Below are positions 46,062 to 57,255 of a DNA stretch of 64,000 bases, piece after piece. Numbering within the stretch: the first letter of the stretch is position 1; each line of letters opens with the position of its first letter. The stretch comes from Cladopsammia gracilis (Eukaryota; Cnidaria; Anthozoa; Scleractinia; Dendrophylliidae): positions 696,001 through 760,000 of the forward strand of contig JAJGOT010000418.1 in assembly GCA_022457155.1 (NCBI GenBank), read 5' to 3'. The translations under genes and the position numbers were made by a program. The notes beneath the pieces were generated by a model. It worked only from the letters and a program-made list of their open reading frames with translations. It did no database searches and was not told the DNA's origin.

Positions 46062-46805
46062 GTTGTGGCCTTAGAAGGGGCATCGCGACCTGAGCGATTC
46101 CAGGCCGCTTTCCGGACTCAGCGTTGCCAGCAAGTACGGCAGGCGATGAAGGACCTTTGGGTTGCGTCCAATCCAGACTGCATGTGTACGAGTGAGCCCC
46201 TGGGCGGACCGCCTTCTCAAGGAGGGGATGGTAGTGACGGAGACTGCCCCTACTGCCGGAGCTCGGCCGAAGGCTCGGAACTGCATGCTGTGAGACGGAA
46301 ATGTACGAACCAAGAATGTCGTGTGTGCTTGCTGATCGACCATTGTGAAGAGGCTACTTTGGTGCAAGTAGGTGTGGACAAAAATTCCCGTCTTTCAACC
46401 ATGCTCCAATTTTCGCAGCACATAGCACACATCCTCAATTCTGGTGACATTCATACGGACCGCCTGAAAGCCATCACCACTGCACTGTGTTCCCTGCTTT
46501 GTTGCAAGCCCACGAGGCTGAGAAATGTGGCCAACACGGGTTTCCTGACGCTGCTCTGTCCTCGCCTTCTGAGTGTGCAGATTGAAAGCGGCTGGGGTGA
46601 GCTTTGGAATAACTTGTCCAAGATTGCGTCTGCTGTTGGCCATCACGACGATCTGCGCAGCCAATTGGCAGCTCTGGTCTTCGTCCGGAGAAAGTGTATC
46701 ACGGGGGCCGAAAACAACTGGAACTACTACCTGGCGTCACAGGAAGAAGCACAGGAGAGGGATATCACTGAGACTGTGTTTCACGGATGTTTTGAAGAAG
46801 AGTAA
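46062..46805 (+). CDS. Exon 3 of the three-exon gene, Cys-rich C-terminus
   Basis: Open from the acceptor at 46058/46061 to TAA at 46803-46805, in phase with exon 2. The first 100 codons contain a possible zinc-binding cluster: CMC, CPYC, then C....CRVC and a following HC. The rest is helical, with Cys-rich LCSLLCC and LVFVRRKC segments. With exons 1 and 2 the protein would be about 797 residues, probably nuclear. It could be a host gene or a gene of a mobile element; no TE-type catalytic motif was seen. It is followed by a small hairpin near 46840-46886. Confidence 0.7.
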   Translation, partial: VVALEGASRPERFQAAFRTQRCQQVRQAMKDLWVASNPDCMCTSEPLGGPPSQGGDGSDGDCPYCRSSAEGSELHAVRRKCTNQECRVCLLIDHCEEATLVQVGVDKNSRLSTMLQFSQHIAHILNSGDIHTDRLKAITTALCSLLCCKPTRLRNVANTGFLTLLCPRLLSVQIESGWGELWNNLSKIASAVGHHDDLRSQLAALVFVRRKCITGAENNWNYYLASQEEAQERDITETVFHGCFEEE

Positions 46806-46996
46806 ACTAGGGCCGGGGTCTATCCGATAAAACTTTTACAAGTGTAGCTATTGTTTCCAACCTCCGGAAACAATGGCTACTCTTGTGAATTACACTCGTA
46901 AACGTTCTGTTGAATTGACCCCAGGTGTTAACTTGTAACATTTGCAGAACTGTGACAAATCGCCGCTTAGCTTTTCCAGCTTTATCATCCAAAACT

Positions 46997-48502
46997 TATG
47001 AAATTTGTAAACAGAGTAAAGGATAGATTTGCCTTTGAAAGTGCTAGAGTAAGGAGAACTACAAGTCTAAGGCCTCCTCCGGCTTTGCGTTTTAGTGTGG
47101 ACCAAAAATATTTTGAAAACGGAACTTTTAGAAAACTCTCCGTCCAGAGAGGATGAAGTTGAAAATTCGGGCTAGGCATTTCAGTGTGGACGGAAAACAT
47201 TGGTTGCGTTTTCAAAGTATTGAAAAACGCCGTTTTCAAATTTATCCTGCGTAGATGACAGAATGGTGTTTGAAACAGTTTGACTCAGTTTGAGAATTTA
47301 TGAAATTTGTAAACAGAGTAAAGGATAGATTTGCCTTTGAAAGTGCTAGAGTAAGGAGAACTACAAGTCTAAGGCCTCCTCCGGCTTTGCGTTTTAGTGT
47401 GGACCAAAAATATTTTGAAAACGGAACTTTTAGAAAACTCTCCGTCCAGAGAGGATGAAGTTGAAAATTCAGGCTAGGCATTTCAGTGTGGACGGAAAAC
47501 ATTGGTTGCGTTTTCAAAGTATTGAAAAACGCCGTTTTCAAATTTATCCTGCGTAGATGACAATGGTGTTTGAAACAGTTTGACTCAGTTTGAGAATTTA
47601 TGAAATTTGTAAACAGAGTAAAGGATAGATTTGCCTTTGAAAGTGCTAGAGTAAGGAGAACTACAAGTCTAAGGCCTCCTCCGGCTTTGCGTTTTAGTGT
47701 GGACCAAAAATATTTTGAAAACGGAACTTTTAGAAAACTCTCCGTCCAGAGAGGATGAAGTTGAAAATTCAGGCTAGGCATTTCAGTGTGGACGGAAAAC
47801 ATTGGTTGCGTTTTCAAAGTATTGAAAAACGCCGTTTTCAAATTTATCCTGCGTAGATGACAATGGTGTTTGAAACAGTTTGACTCAGTTTGAGAATTTA
47901 TAAAATTTGTAAACAGAGTAAAGGATAGATTTGCCTTTGAAAGAGCTAGAGTAAGGAGAACTACAAGTCTAAGGCCTCTTCCGGCTTTGCGTTTTAGTGT
48001 GGACCAAAAATATTTTAAAAACGGAACTTTTAGAAAACTCTCCGTCCAGAGAGGATGAAGTTGAAAATTCAGGCTAGGCATTTCAGTGTGGACGGAAAAC
48101 ATTGGTTGCGTTTTCAAAGTATTGAAAAACGCCGTTTTCAAATTTATCCTGCGTAGATGACAGAATGGTGTTTGAAACAGTTTGACTCAGTTTGAGAATT
48201 TATGAAATTTGTAAACAGAGTAAAGGATAGATTTGCCTTTGAAAGTGCTAGAGTAAGGAGAACTACAAGTCTAAGGCCTCCTCCGGCTTTGCGTTTTAGT
48301 GTGGACCAAAAATATTTTGAAAACGGAACTTTTAGAAAACTCTCCGTCCAGAGAGGATGAAGTTGAAAATTCAGGCTAGGCATTTCAGTGTGGACGGAAA
48401 ACATTGGTTGCGTTTTCAAAGTATTGAAAAACGCCGTTTTCAAATTTATCCTGCGTAGATGACAGAATGGTGTTTGAAACAGTTTGACTCAGTTTGAGAA
48501 TT
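46997..48502. repeat. Satellite: five ~301-bp direct repeats
   Basis: Units start at about 46997, 47299, 47599, 47899 and 48201, and the start of a sixth breaks off near 48520. The units are nearly identical and differ mainly by a two-base AG insertion and a few substitutions. The long minus-strand ORF (48141-47242) is the repeat read through and is not a gene. Each unit contains TTTAGTGTGGACC...AAAACGG and CCGTTTTCAAA blocks in opposite sense, suggesting origin from a TIR element. Confidence 0.95.
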
Positions 48503-48777
48503 TATGAAATTTGTAAACAGGGTGACCCGTGAGGTTGATTACAATAAAAATACCTGCAATGTCGATTTAACTGATTTGTCTGCGCGCGTTGGGAGGGTTG
48601 TCCAATAGCCCAATAAACCGTACAAGGGTTAACTCCCTAAACCTGTGCGCGAGTGAGACGGCTGTGCGCGCGCTTAGGGTCAGCGGATAATACAGGAATG
48701 CGCGTGGCGTCTTCGAATTTCCCACCAATTAAGGAGGCTAGAAAGGGTTTTGCATAATAAACAATTTATTCAGCGAA

Positions 48778-48882
48778 AAATTGTGTAATACGGCTGGGCA
48801 TTTTTGCTCGTCAGTATTTTTTTTTTCTCGCCTTTTAAATAAAAGCTGACTCGTAAAAATACTCAGCCGTATTACACAACTT
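48778..48882. repeat. Hairpin of dispersed repeat family
   Basis: AAATTGTGTAATACGGCTG (48778-48796) and its complement (48864-48882). The right arm and following bases recur at about 29360-29407, and the left flank at about 59205-59235. Confidence 0.75.
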
Positions 48883-48889
48883 CACGGTG

Positions 48890-50770
48890 AATAACCTCTA
48901 TTTATTATTCGATTGTGATGTCATTTTACCTTATAGAGAACACGCATTTCTTCTCGCCCCTGCGGGGCTCGAAAAAAATACTAACCAACTCGTAAAATAT
49001 CCGCGCGTATCATCTGTTAAACCATCTAAAAAGGTGTATTTATCTCGAAAGTTTTGTTCGGTGACCTATCCCGATTTTCTGTATGCAAGCAGTATTCGGT
49101 ATTTCCTATCTTAAACAAAAGTTTGACAAAAAATGACCTAGCGCATTTTATTTCTTTTCTGACCTTTTTGGAAATAACTTGATTTCCACTAGATAAATTT
49201 TTGTCACGGCGCCCAAAGGAAAAGAAAATCGAGTCAAATTGAGAAAAAATCAATAGGTCACCGAATTAGTTTTGAAGATAATATTAGCGCAAACTGAGTT
49301 TTAGAGTCTCTTTTCAGACAGCTGTCGTGTTACCATGGTATTGGCTATGATGTCATAAGCGCCCTTAAAGTATTGCCTGATAATAGGATCCTATAGAAAT
49401 CCAAAGGTTTTTCATATAATCGGTTGCCTCATGTTTTAATATTTCATCGTTGAAAGCAACAAACCCTTAACCCTTATTATTGTCTTCATACATTTATTAA
49501 CCCTTTAAAACCCTAACATCGGAATACAATTTCTCCTTTCTTTCCCCCATACATTTATCATAGCATCAGTGGGGAGTTGTTAAAATACCATGGGAATATT
49601 CATCTTCAGTGATCATACCCTTAAATTCCCATGACCTCCCTCATGGCTTAAGCATTGATATTAGAAGGAGAAAATTGATGCCAATCACTATTAGGGCTTA
49701 ATTTATTAATAAATTATTATTTTTTGAGAAAGTGGGATGTTTTGGTTTTGAGAATTAAGGTCATGATCACCCAGGGTGAACTCTGCATGTGCTCCCCACT
49801 ACAAGGGACAAGGAAGGAAAAATTATATTTTGATATCGAGGATAAAAGGGTTACACGTCACTCTGGGCAACCCTTTGTAATGGTAATTGGACTGAGTGGA
49901 GTACGATAAGGCCTGAATTGTATGACACAAAGTCCAATAAATTGCGATAATTTATCGCATCAATAACAGAAACCAGTAGGAAAAGCAAAAAACAATCTAT
50001 TTAATATTGCACCCGATTGACGTGCGGGTATGAGCATGCCATGTGTGTTCAAATTACAGCCATCCAATAATTATTGACCAATCACAATCAAGAATTTTGT
50101 TATCAATACACTTATCCTGAAAGTGATTGGTTTACAATGACGCTCTGTTATAAAATTCTATTCTTGACAACTCAAATTGATTAATCTGAGCAAAATGGAC
50201 ACATTTTATATATTTTTTGCTTATTCAAAGATGTTACACGTCAAGAAACCAAACAGCAAAATTATTAATCCCCTTTATTTGAACAAAGGCATAATTATTG
50301 TCTCTTCAGCTCAGGAAAGGAACAAACTGCCACTGGTCAGGCATGTGACATGCTTTGATATCACCATCAGAGTCCTGAAAAATAAATGCATGAGATATGT
50401 GAGGTCACTCCATTTCTTTTGACAGTGCAGATGGGTAACACGTAAATGGCAAGGTAGTGTTACTGTATTTCATCGATGAGTTCTCATTTAAGAAGCCAGA
50501 ACACGTGATAACTTAGACTTGCCTGGGGACAAGTACTATTCGCATGGATCAAAATTTGTTAAATAATGCAAATATCAAATCAGACTATCCAATCCTACAT
50601 TATATACAAGGGAAGGAAGAGGAAAGGGGAACGATCTTATCATTACATTATCCTTATATTTTCCAATAAAACACTTCATGATATAAAGCTTTGTTGTCTC
50701 TTCTCCTTTGATGTTTAATATACTGAAGTGATGAAACCATACATTTTTTTCTGTTTTTTTTTTTTTTTAC
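48890..50770. other. No gene seen
   Basis: AT-rich with short ORFs only. No domains, splice context or clear element ends. Confidence 0.45.
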
Positions 50771-50850
50771 AAATTAAATCTCGACTTGTGGGCAGGAAAA
50801 AAGGACGTGTTCTAAGGTTTCTATGTCCGCTTGACATAAGTAGCATAGAG
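50771..50850 (-). mobile_element. LINE zinc-knuckle fragment
   Basis: The minus strand reads LCQADIETLEHVLFSCPQVE, the cysteine knuckle that follows the RT in L1-Tx1-type ORF2. A poly-T tract adjoins. Its orientation is opposite to the plus-strand LINE pieces at 51167 and 52040, so either a second insertion or an inversion is involved. Confidence 0.55.
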
Positions 50851-50903
50851 GCATAGCATAGCATTAGCGTAGCATAGCATAGCATAGCATAGCATAGCAT
50901 TAG
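50842..50903. repeat. GCATAGCATA microsatellite
   Basis: An imperfect (GCATA)n run with AGCATTAGC variants. Confidence 0.9.
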
Positions 50904-50913
50904 CGACCTTGTT

Positions 50914-51067
50914 GTAGGTTGAAATGAAATTCAGGTTAAAATGATTTCAACCTAGTTTGATTTTGAATTTCTTTTGTCTTTGATTCATTATCATAAATCA
51001 GAAACGAAGGTAATTCAAAATCAAGCTAGGTTGAAATCAATTTAACCTGAATTTCATTTCAACTTAC
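50914..51067. mobile_element. Palindromic MITE, copy 1
   Basis: Ends GTAGGTTGAAATGAAATTCAGG and its complement. Arms of about 60 bp (GGTTAAAATGATTTCAACCTAG) surround a central AATTCTTTTGTCTTTGATTC. A second copy lies at 52456-52592. Confidence 0.88.
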
Positions 51068-51166
51068 ACATATACTACAACCTCCTATCGCCAGAAAGGT
51101 GGTGCAGCTACAGAAAGCTTTCAATTTTTTTAATTAATAACAAACCAGTTTTCAAATAAGTAATTT

Positions 51167-51442
51167 TATTGATGCTGGCTTCACAAAACTGCGTAATATC
51201 CTGACCAATGAAAACAAACTAAAGAACTGGGAATTTTTTAGAGCAAGAAACATTACGGCGAGTGATTATTTTTGGCTGATGGGAATCTATACTGCCTTAC
51301 CTTCGGACAGGAAAACAGAAGTTCGGACTGGCAAAACATCTACTTGCTTCCAGGATACGCTACCATTGACACCAGCACCACAGTTTTTCAAATACAAAAT
51401 CTTGAACTGCATTCTGTACACAAATAAAATCCTTTTTAAGTA
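51167..51442 (+). pseudogene. L1-Tx1 LINE ORF2 fragment
   Basis: An open stretch of about 91 codons without ATG: FIDAGFTKLRNILTNENKLK, then SDYFWLMGIYTALPS and YKILNCILYTNKILFK. This corresponds to the region between RT and zinc knuckle in L1-Tx1 ORF2 (compare YKILNNILYTNTKLCK in LINE B near 9815). It stops at 51440-51442. The same ORF's C-terminus is found at 52040-52230 after an unrelated stretch. Confidence 0.7.
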
Positions 51443-51850
51443 ATGCTGCACATAATTACTGCCCTAAACTTCATTGTTCTGTGGCATTGGCTCTTTCCCA
51501 CATAGGATATCTTTGGTTTCACGAATAGAGGAGGGGCTGATGGTTTATAATTATATTTCAGTATAAAAATAAAATTGCACGCTGTGCGATTGGGTCTCAA
51601 ATTACTTGAAACCTTAAAAAAATTAGACAAAATGCACCTTGAACCTAAACTTTTTAGCAGGTTTTGAGTCTAGGCCAATGAGATCACTAGTTGCAACAAT
51701 GAAAATAGTTGACATTCCTTCGTGCATTGCCGTTCAGCGCTTTCCTTCTTATGCGGATCATTACTTAAAATGAAACTCGTTGCTTCTCCCATGTGTACAT
51801 TCAGCCATGATCACGAAGAATCCCTCAAGGTAATCATCTTCGGTTATTGT

Positions 51851-52041
51851 GTAGTGCCAGAAAAAATCCATACCCACCCCATGGAAGGTCATTGGAAATT
51901 CCTAGGGGGAGGGGGGGGTCTTAAAAGCCAACATTTTAGAAGCAAAGTATGAAGCTAAACTGGAATTTCCTGTGGGGACAGGGGGTGCTAAACAAAAAAC
52001 CTTCCATGGGGGGGAGTATGGATATTTTCTGGAACTGCACA
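51851..52041. mobile_element. MITE with GTAGTGCCAGAAAA ends
   Basis: Inverted ends GTAGTGCCAGAAAA-ATCCATAC-C...ATGGAAGG and the complement ending GGAACTGCAC at 52040. G-rich interior. It lies between two pieces of the L1-Tx1 LINE ORF2. Confidence 0.85.
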
Positions 52042-52230
52042 TTACAATAAAGCTCCAGACAACAGGCTACTAAACCATCTTATTATTATGGGAAAACAAA
52101 TCATTTACTATTGTTGTTTCAAAAATATTAAGCCAAGCCTGGGGTTACTCAAAGCCAAAATACAAAACACACAACAAGTAGAATTATTTATAGCTAAGAA
52201 AAATAACAAAGAGTTCATTACCAGAAATAG
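52042..52230 (+). pseudogene. L1-Tx1 LINE ORF2 C-terminal piece
   Basis: Reads LLNHLIIMGKQIIYYCCFKN, then KPSLGLLKAKIQNTQQVEL. It aligns by eye with the C-terminus of LINE B (LLNYFIIIGKLFLWDCRRKQ). It is the same LINE copy as 51167-51442. Confidence 0.65.
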
Positions 52231-52455
52231 CAAAGCATTATACCTTCGTAAAAAATTAAAAATAATTTCTTTAGTCTCTATTCATCTACTACATAGTAGG
52301 CTGTTTTTATGGTTAGGTTATATATTGTTTGGTTTGCTCAGTTTTTCCTTTATTTGAATATTGATCTGTGAACTTGGTATTAGATCTGGCGGACTGTTAG
52401 TGTGGTAATTAGTGTAAGTATTAAATTTATCTTCGTGTTAGTACATGTATGAATT

Positions 52456-52592
52456 GTACGTTGAAATGAAATTCAGGTTAAAATGATTTCAACCTAGCTT
52501 GATGCTGATTTATGATAATGAATCAAAGACAAAAGAAATTCAAAGTCAAACTAGGTTGAAATCATTTTAACCCGAATTTCATTTCAACCTAC
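52456..52592. mobile_element. Palindromic MITE, copy 2
   Basis: The same ends and arms as the copy at 50914-51067, slightly shorter in the centre. Confidence 0.88.
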
Positions 52593-52614
52593 AACATAAT
52601 GCATGTTAGTATTA

Positions 52615-52940
52615 ATAGACAATAGACAATAGGCAATTTATTTAATGTGGTCGTTACACTTAGCTATGGGATTGGTGTGTCCTGAAGGGCGCACCAGCTA
52701 ATTTATAGGTACGCCACAAAATAAAAGTAAAAATATAAAATACCAATGGATGATAGTTGTGTACAATAAAAAGCAGGTAAAATTGATCAAATTGTATAAA
52801 ACACTATTTACAGATGGCATATCGATGTTACAGAGATCCTTCTTAAAAGCTTTGTAGCACTGAAAAAATCTTATAGTGTTTGGTAAGTTGTTCCATAACT
52901 TGGGGGCATTGTATCTCTACGATTTTAAACCGTATTAGAG
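52615..52940 (-). mobile_element. LINE 3' end (CR1/L2-like)
   Basis: The minus strand reads RYNAPKLWNNLPNTIRFFQC, then YKAFKKDLCNID near 52935-52815. This is the 'LWN-LP' C-terminal tail of a CR1/L2-type LINE, followed by a 3' UTR ending in AGACAATAGGCAATTTATTTA. Confidence 0.65.
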
Positions 52941-53289
52941 TAGTAAGTGTTATAATTATGTACTACATATTGTACAAATTATTTTCATTGATAACCAATA
53001 AAAATCGGTTAAAATAAAGATTATTGGTACTGCAAAAACGTGCTTTTCATTTAATTTTTTTTGGTAATGCTCGAGAACATGCAGTCTCCTTTTTTTGTCA
53101 AAGCAAAATGTCTTCTCTGCCATTTTTTTTTTCAATATGTAAGTTACTTAATGTACGACATTCATGAGCAGTCCGTCCCAACTAACAAGTAATCTTTTCA
53201 ACCAATTCACCAAAACCAGTATGGTCCACAATTAATACCAGATCAGCGTATTATAAATTTTATAATAACTAACTAATAAAGATTTTTGT

Positions 53290-53312
53290 TGTTGTTGTTG
53301 TTGTTGTTGTAG
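53290..53312. repeat. (TTG)n microsatellite
   Basis: Eight TTG repeats; the preceding AATAAAGATTTTTGTTG suggests a retroelement tail. Confidence 0.85.
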
Positions 53313-54080
53313 AACTGACTGAATGAATAAAATCTTTTGCAAGGATTGGTGTATCAATTTGGAACTCTATCCCTCATTCTGTTAAATCTCTTAATAAACC
53401 CAAGTTTTGAAATAAGATTTAAAAAATACTTCTTGATACTTTAGAGCTTGAGAATGACTAAATTGAAGTCTCTCATCTGATCAATTGCTTCAGCAAATTA
53501 TCATAGACCTATGTACCATATTTCAGATTTTGCACTTACATTTATTGTATGGTTTTTTGTTTTGTTTTGTTTTTCTTTCCTCTAGTTTTAACTTAATAAC
53601 TGATGAAACACTGTTCCTCGTGTTTGATATATTACTTCAAATCAGTATACCAGAACAATTAAATGCCTTAGAATAATGGTAAATGTCCAAGCAGACTCTC
53701 ATTCATTTCATTTCATTCACTTTTTTTTTTCAAGAAAACATTCATTCATTCTCTCCTAAAACACATTAGGAGAGAACCATTAAGTGAAGAAAAAAAAACA
53801 CAATTTCCTCACCCAGCATTTCTCAATGATCTGTACTCCTTGAAACTATTCTCTGCGACTTAATGTAATGCTGGGAAGCAGGAAGTCGAGACGAGGTGTA
53901 TATCAGGAAAACTTTCAAAATTAATTTCATTAGTGCTCAATTAAGCTTATAAGTACAAACACTTCACTTCATCAGTTAAGCTTATAAAAGACTGATCCGA
54001 TCAGTCGTGTTCTCAGTTTTCAATGAACATTCCCTAACTGACACAGAACTCTTGATATTTATATCGCTCTGATGTGAACT
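53313..54080. other. No gene seen
   Basis: AT-rich. An inverted TCTCTCCTAAAA...TTAGGAGAGA hairpin is near 53751-53776. Confidence 0.45.
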
Positions 54081-54084
54081 CACA

Positions 54085-54285
54085 TTATGGTATAGCTTTC
54101 CCTGCCTCAAATAGCATTTTTTTGCTAATTTGCACGGCAACAATATTTAGGTTTAATATGTTTGAATAAAGTTTTTGTTTGTTGTTTTTGACGCAAATGC
54201 CTCCTTTTTTCACGCAGATGTACCAAACAGATCTAACGCAGGTAGCCATTCTGCAAGGTGCCATTTTGGCTATAGAGGAAAAAGC
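54085..54285 (-). CDS. Possible small exon downstream of duplicated first exons
   Basis: Follows a CTTTTTCCTCTATAG acceptor-like sequence. An ATG shortly after gives MAPCRMATCVRSVWYICVKK and about 60 codons ending at 54085. It is Cys-rich at the start. No family is recognised; support comes only from splice-like signals upstream and the tandem exon block. Confidence 0.25.
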   Translation of the reverse strand, partial: AFSSIAKMAPCRMATCVRSVWYICVKKGGICVKNNKQKLYSNILNLNIVAVQISKKMLFEAGKAIP

Positions 54286-54539
54286 AGAGAAGACCCCGGG
54301 GACAAGACTTGCCAATGTTTCACTGAAGGGGGCGTTCGATTGACTGTATTCCGGAATAAGAGTTATACAAAATAGTGTCTGAATAATGTTTGTTCAGGTA
54401 CGTTAAAAGCATAAATCTGTCAGAGCATGCTTATATTACAGCCAGCCTACAGCACAGAGTCATGCCAGTGACGACACCCAGAAAAAGTCATTAAAATTGC
54501 TGAGCAACGACCAGAATATTGGTGGAATTACTTTGAACA

Positions 54540-54945
54540 TCGTTAACGAGTTTACTTACCGATTATGGGCACCTCAAGCCAGCAACGTCGATGATGACTG
54601 TGTTCTGTTGTCAATTACCTACAAAGCAGAAAATACACCATTATACGGTACATGTAAATAACTACCGATTCTATCACCGAACTCTAACTTTGTGTGGAAT
54701 GTTGAGCTTCTTCTAAATTGATGTACAGAATGCTTTTCCAAATTTAAACTCCAAGAGCAATATGTGAAATTGCTGAGCAACTACCACAAAGTACGTTGAA
54801 GTACTTTGATGAACATCTTTCATAAGTTAACTTACCGATTACGGGCACCTTAAGCGATGAAATGACATCGATGATGGCTGTGTTCTGTTTTCAACCTACA
54901 ACCCAGAAGCTCACCTTTTTATACACTAAACTATCACTAGTAAAC
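54540..54945 (-). repeat. Tandemly duplicated exon-like block with donors
   Basis: The blocks at about 54545-54660 and 54832-54945 share, on the minus strand, GTTTAGTGTATAAAAAGG/TATAATGG, ACAGAACACAGCCATCATCGA, and GGTGCCC-TAATCG|GTAAGT. Each ends in a consensus donor. The distal copy has a TATA-like TATAAAAAGG. They could be alternative first exons or a duplicated promoter. A possible next exon, CTCTATAG|CCAAAATGGC, starts near 54285 and is open to 54085. Confidence 0.45.
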
Positions 54946-55249
54946 AATCACCTTCCTTCCTCTTAATCTTAAAAACACTTGAAACAGTAAATCCACTTGA
55001 AACAGAATTTTCTTGCAGAGAAGAAAAAGTGAATTTATAGGTCGGGCAGACTTGACTTGCAGCCAAGCAGCCCGACTAACTATGTAACCAGCCAAAATAA
55101 CTGCTAAAAAGGTCAAAATTTACACAAGAATGGCAAGTTTGATTTATTGACAGGCGGTCTCCTACAACTTCAATCCACAAAGGCTACGTAATCCACTTCA
55201 ATCCTTGCAAGATTTTCCTGTACTTTATTTTGCAACTACTGCTTTTGTT

Positions 55250-55640
55250 TTGTTCTAAGTAGTTTCATGTAAGATACATGTGCTATATTTTGCTAAACGA
55301 GCGAGCCTGCTGCGCCGCTCTAGCAGGCACATGCACAAATTCTCGTATGAAGTTCCGGCGTCTGAAACAAATTATCATCTGTTTTCTTTTTTTCCGAATA
55401 CAATCAGGGTCTGGAATAGCCTACCCCTGAATGTTGTTGAGGCACAAACTCAGTGTAAATTCTTTCAGAGCTAAGGTAGACATGCGTGTTCTGATTATTT
55501 GTATTTTTTTTTTGTTATTATTACTTAATATTACTAGTAAGGCCGCTGAACACTTGCTAAGAATCATCTCATCGATGGAGAGCAAGTATTTGGAAAATAA
55601 AATAAAATAAACTACAATGTACAGAATATGCAGGACCACT
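55250..55640 (+). mobile_element. LINE 3' end (CR1/L2-like)
   Basis: The plus strand reads LRRSSRHMHKFSYEVPASET and NYHLFSFFPNTIRVWNSLPL before a stop at 55474. The '-RVWNSLP-' tail is typical of CR1/L2 LINE ORF2 ends. The 3' UTR ends in an AAATAAAATAAAATAAAC repeat near 55612. Confidence 0.75.
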
Positions 55641-56099
55641 TTTGAAGAAGCCTGATTAACCTGAAATGGCTCGGCGGCTCGGAAGTCAAATTGAACAAGT
55701 ACAAGTATTAGTCACTGCCGAGCCACCGAGCCACTAAATTATATACCTTCCTCGTTCTATAAACTCTTACGTTTCCTGTTTTTAGATATGATTTTAGATT
55801 GTTTTCCTTCACTGACGAGCCGCGGAGCAGTGAGCCACTTCATATATCAGAGATAGTCCTGCCATTCTGTTCAGTGTTGCTCGAGGTCAAGTTACCTGCG
55901 AGGTTTATTTCCATTTCAGTCAATACATTTTACATCAATTTAAAAACAATTATGAATGAGGAGGACTAAGGAAACCTTTACAGGCTTTTGCTGGGTAGTC
56001 CCCCTTTGAATGACCTTAATTACAAAAATTTAATAAATTTTGGTATCAGGGATTAGCAAGTAATGTATAATTTACCTTATTCCAATTCAACAGTTGTAA

Positions 56100-56361
56100 G
56101 AATGGTAACCTAGTAGTAACTAGTTTACAATAAGCACAATTATTCAGATAGTAAAAACTGTTTGATCTTCCTTCTAAATACATTTATTGAAACAGACTGT
56201 TTTATTTCATTAGGGATAGTATTCCATATATTAATTACTTTATTTCTTGTCGAGTAAACAGCAAAATTTGTCCTATTAAACTTTTTGTGTAGATCATTAT
56301 TCTTTCTTGTATAATGGTTATGAACTCGAGTATTTTCTGTGCAAAAATCATTGAAATACAC
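56100..56361 (-). mobile_element. LINE 3' end (CR1/L2-like)
   Basis: The minus strand reads TRVHNHYTRKNNDLH, then NKVINIWNTIPNEIKQSVSI and FRRKIKQFLL. This is the typical C-terminus of a LINE reverse-transcriptase ORF. The RT domain is lost. Confidence 0.75.
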
Positions 56362-57255
56362 TGGGAGAGATTTTGATCTAAGATTGAAACTGAATGTACT
56401 TAAGCTTATAAGAAAATCGTTGATTTTGTTAATGTCTAATAAGCAGCCAACTTGAATCCTTTCTACAAATGACTCAAAACATACCGTTTAAAGCGTAATC
56501 CTCGCCGACGCCGGTCTGGAGGGCCCAGGAAGCATTTCCTGCGAAAAAATAACTGTTTTTTCCTCATCGCTGGCTCTGTTCGCAAGTACATCAGGCATGT
56601 CAAAATGGCGCGCAGAGCAGAGAGGGCCCTGATACGAGTCTATACTTCGTCGCCAGGGTCTCTCTGTTCTCTATTGGACGAATAATAAAACTTCGCGCGA
56701 GAATTGAAAAATCCTGTATCTGAATTTTTTTTTTCCCGCCACTGGCGTGAAAAACGTTTCAGAATGGAGTGATTTTGGGGCCGAGATTGGCGCTGACACA
56801 AACAAAAAACGAAACGAAACGAAACAAAACAAAAGCAAATCAGAGGGTACGGATTCCATTTTTCTTTCGCAGGTTTTACAAAATTGGTACGGTCATAACC
56901 TGACGAATTGAAGAACGGCCCTGCTGTTCGAAATTAATCGGTTAAAATATATAAATATATATATATATTCCTTTACTGTACGATCAGCCTTTCATTTCAT
57001 TTGCTTCTAATAAATTTCGCTGATCAGATCCTTCCCAGGGATCCAGTACTTTCGAATTTGACGAGTCAGGTCCTTTCATTCACAATTTATATTTACCAAA
57101 ATTGGGTCTTGTCACAGGTGTTTTTGGCTAGTTACTGTCCCTGACGTTGGAGGGAATGCTGTTTGGTGAAAAACCTTTCTGACTTGATGAAGAAAAGTAA
57201 AAAGGAACGGAAATTGAATCCATAGAGCGTAGCTAGTATCAGACTAGAGACTCAC

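Noticed and set aside
47242..48141. A 299-codon minus-strand ORF
   Set aside because: It is the ~301-bp satellite read through three units; the peptide simply repeats with the array and the frame is lost at other unit lengths.
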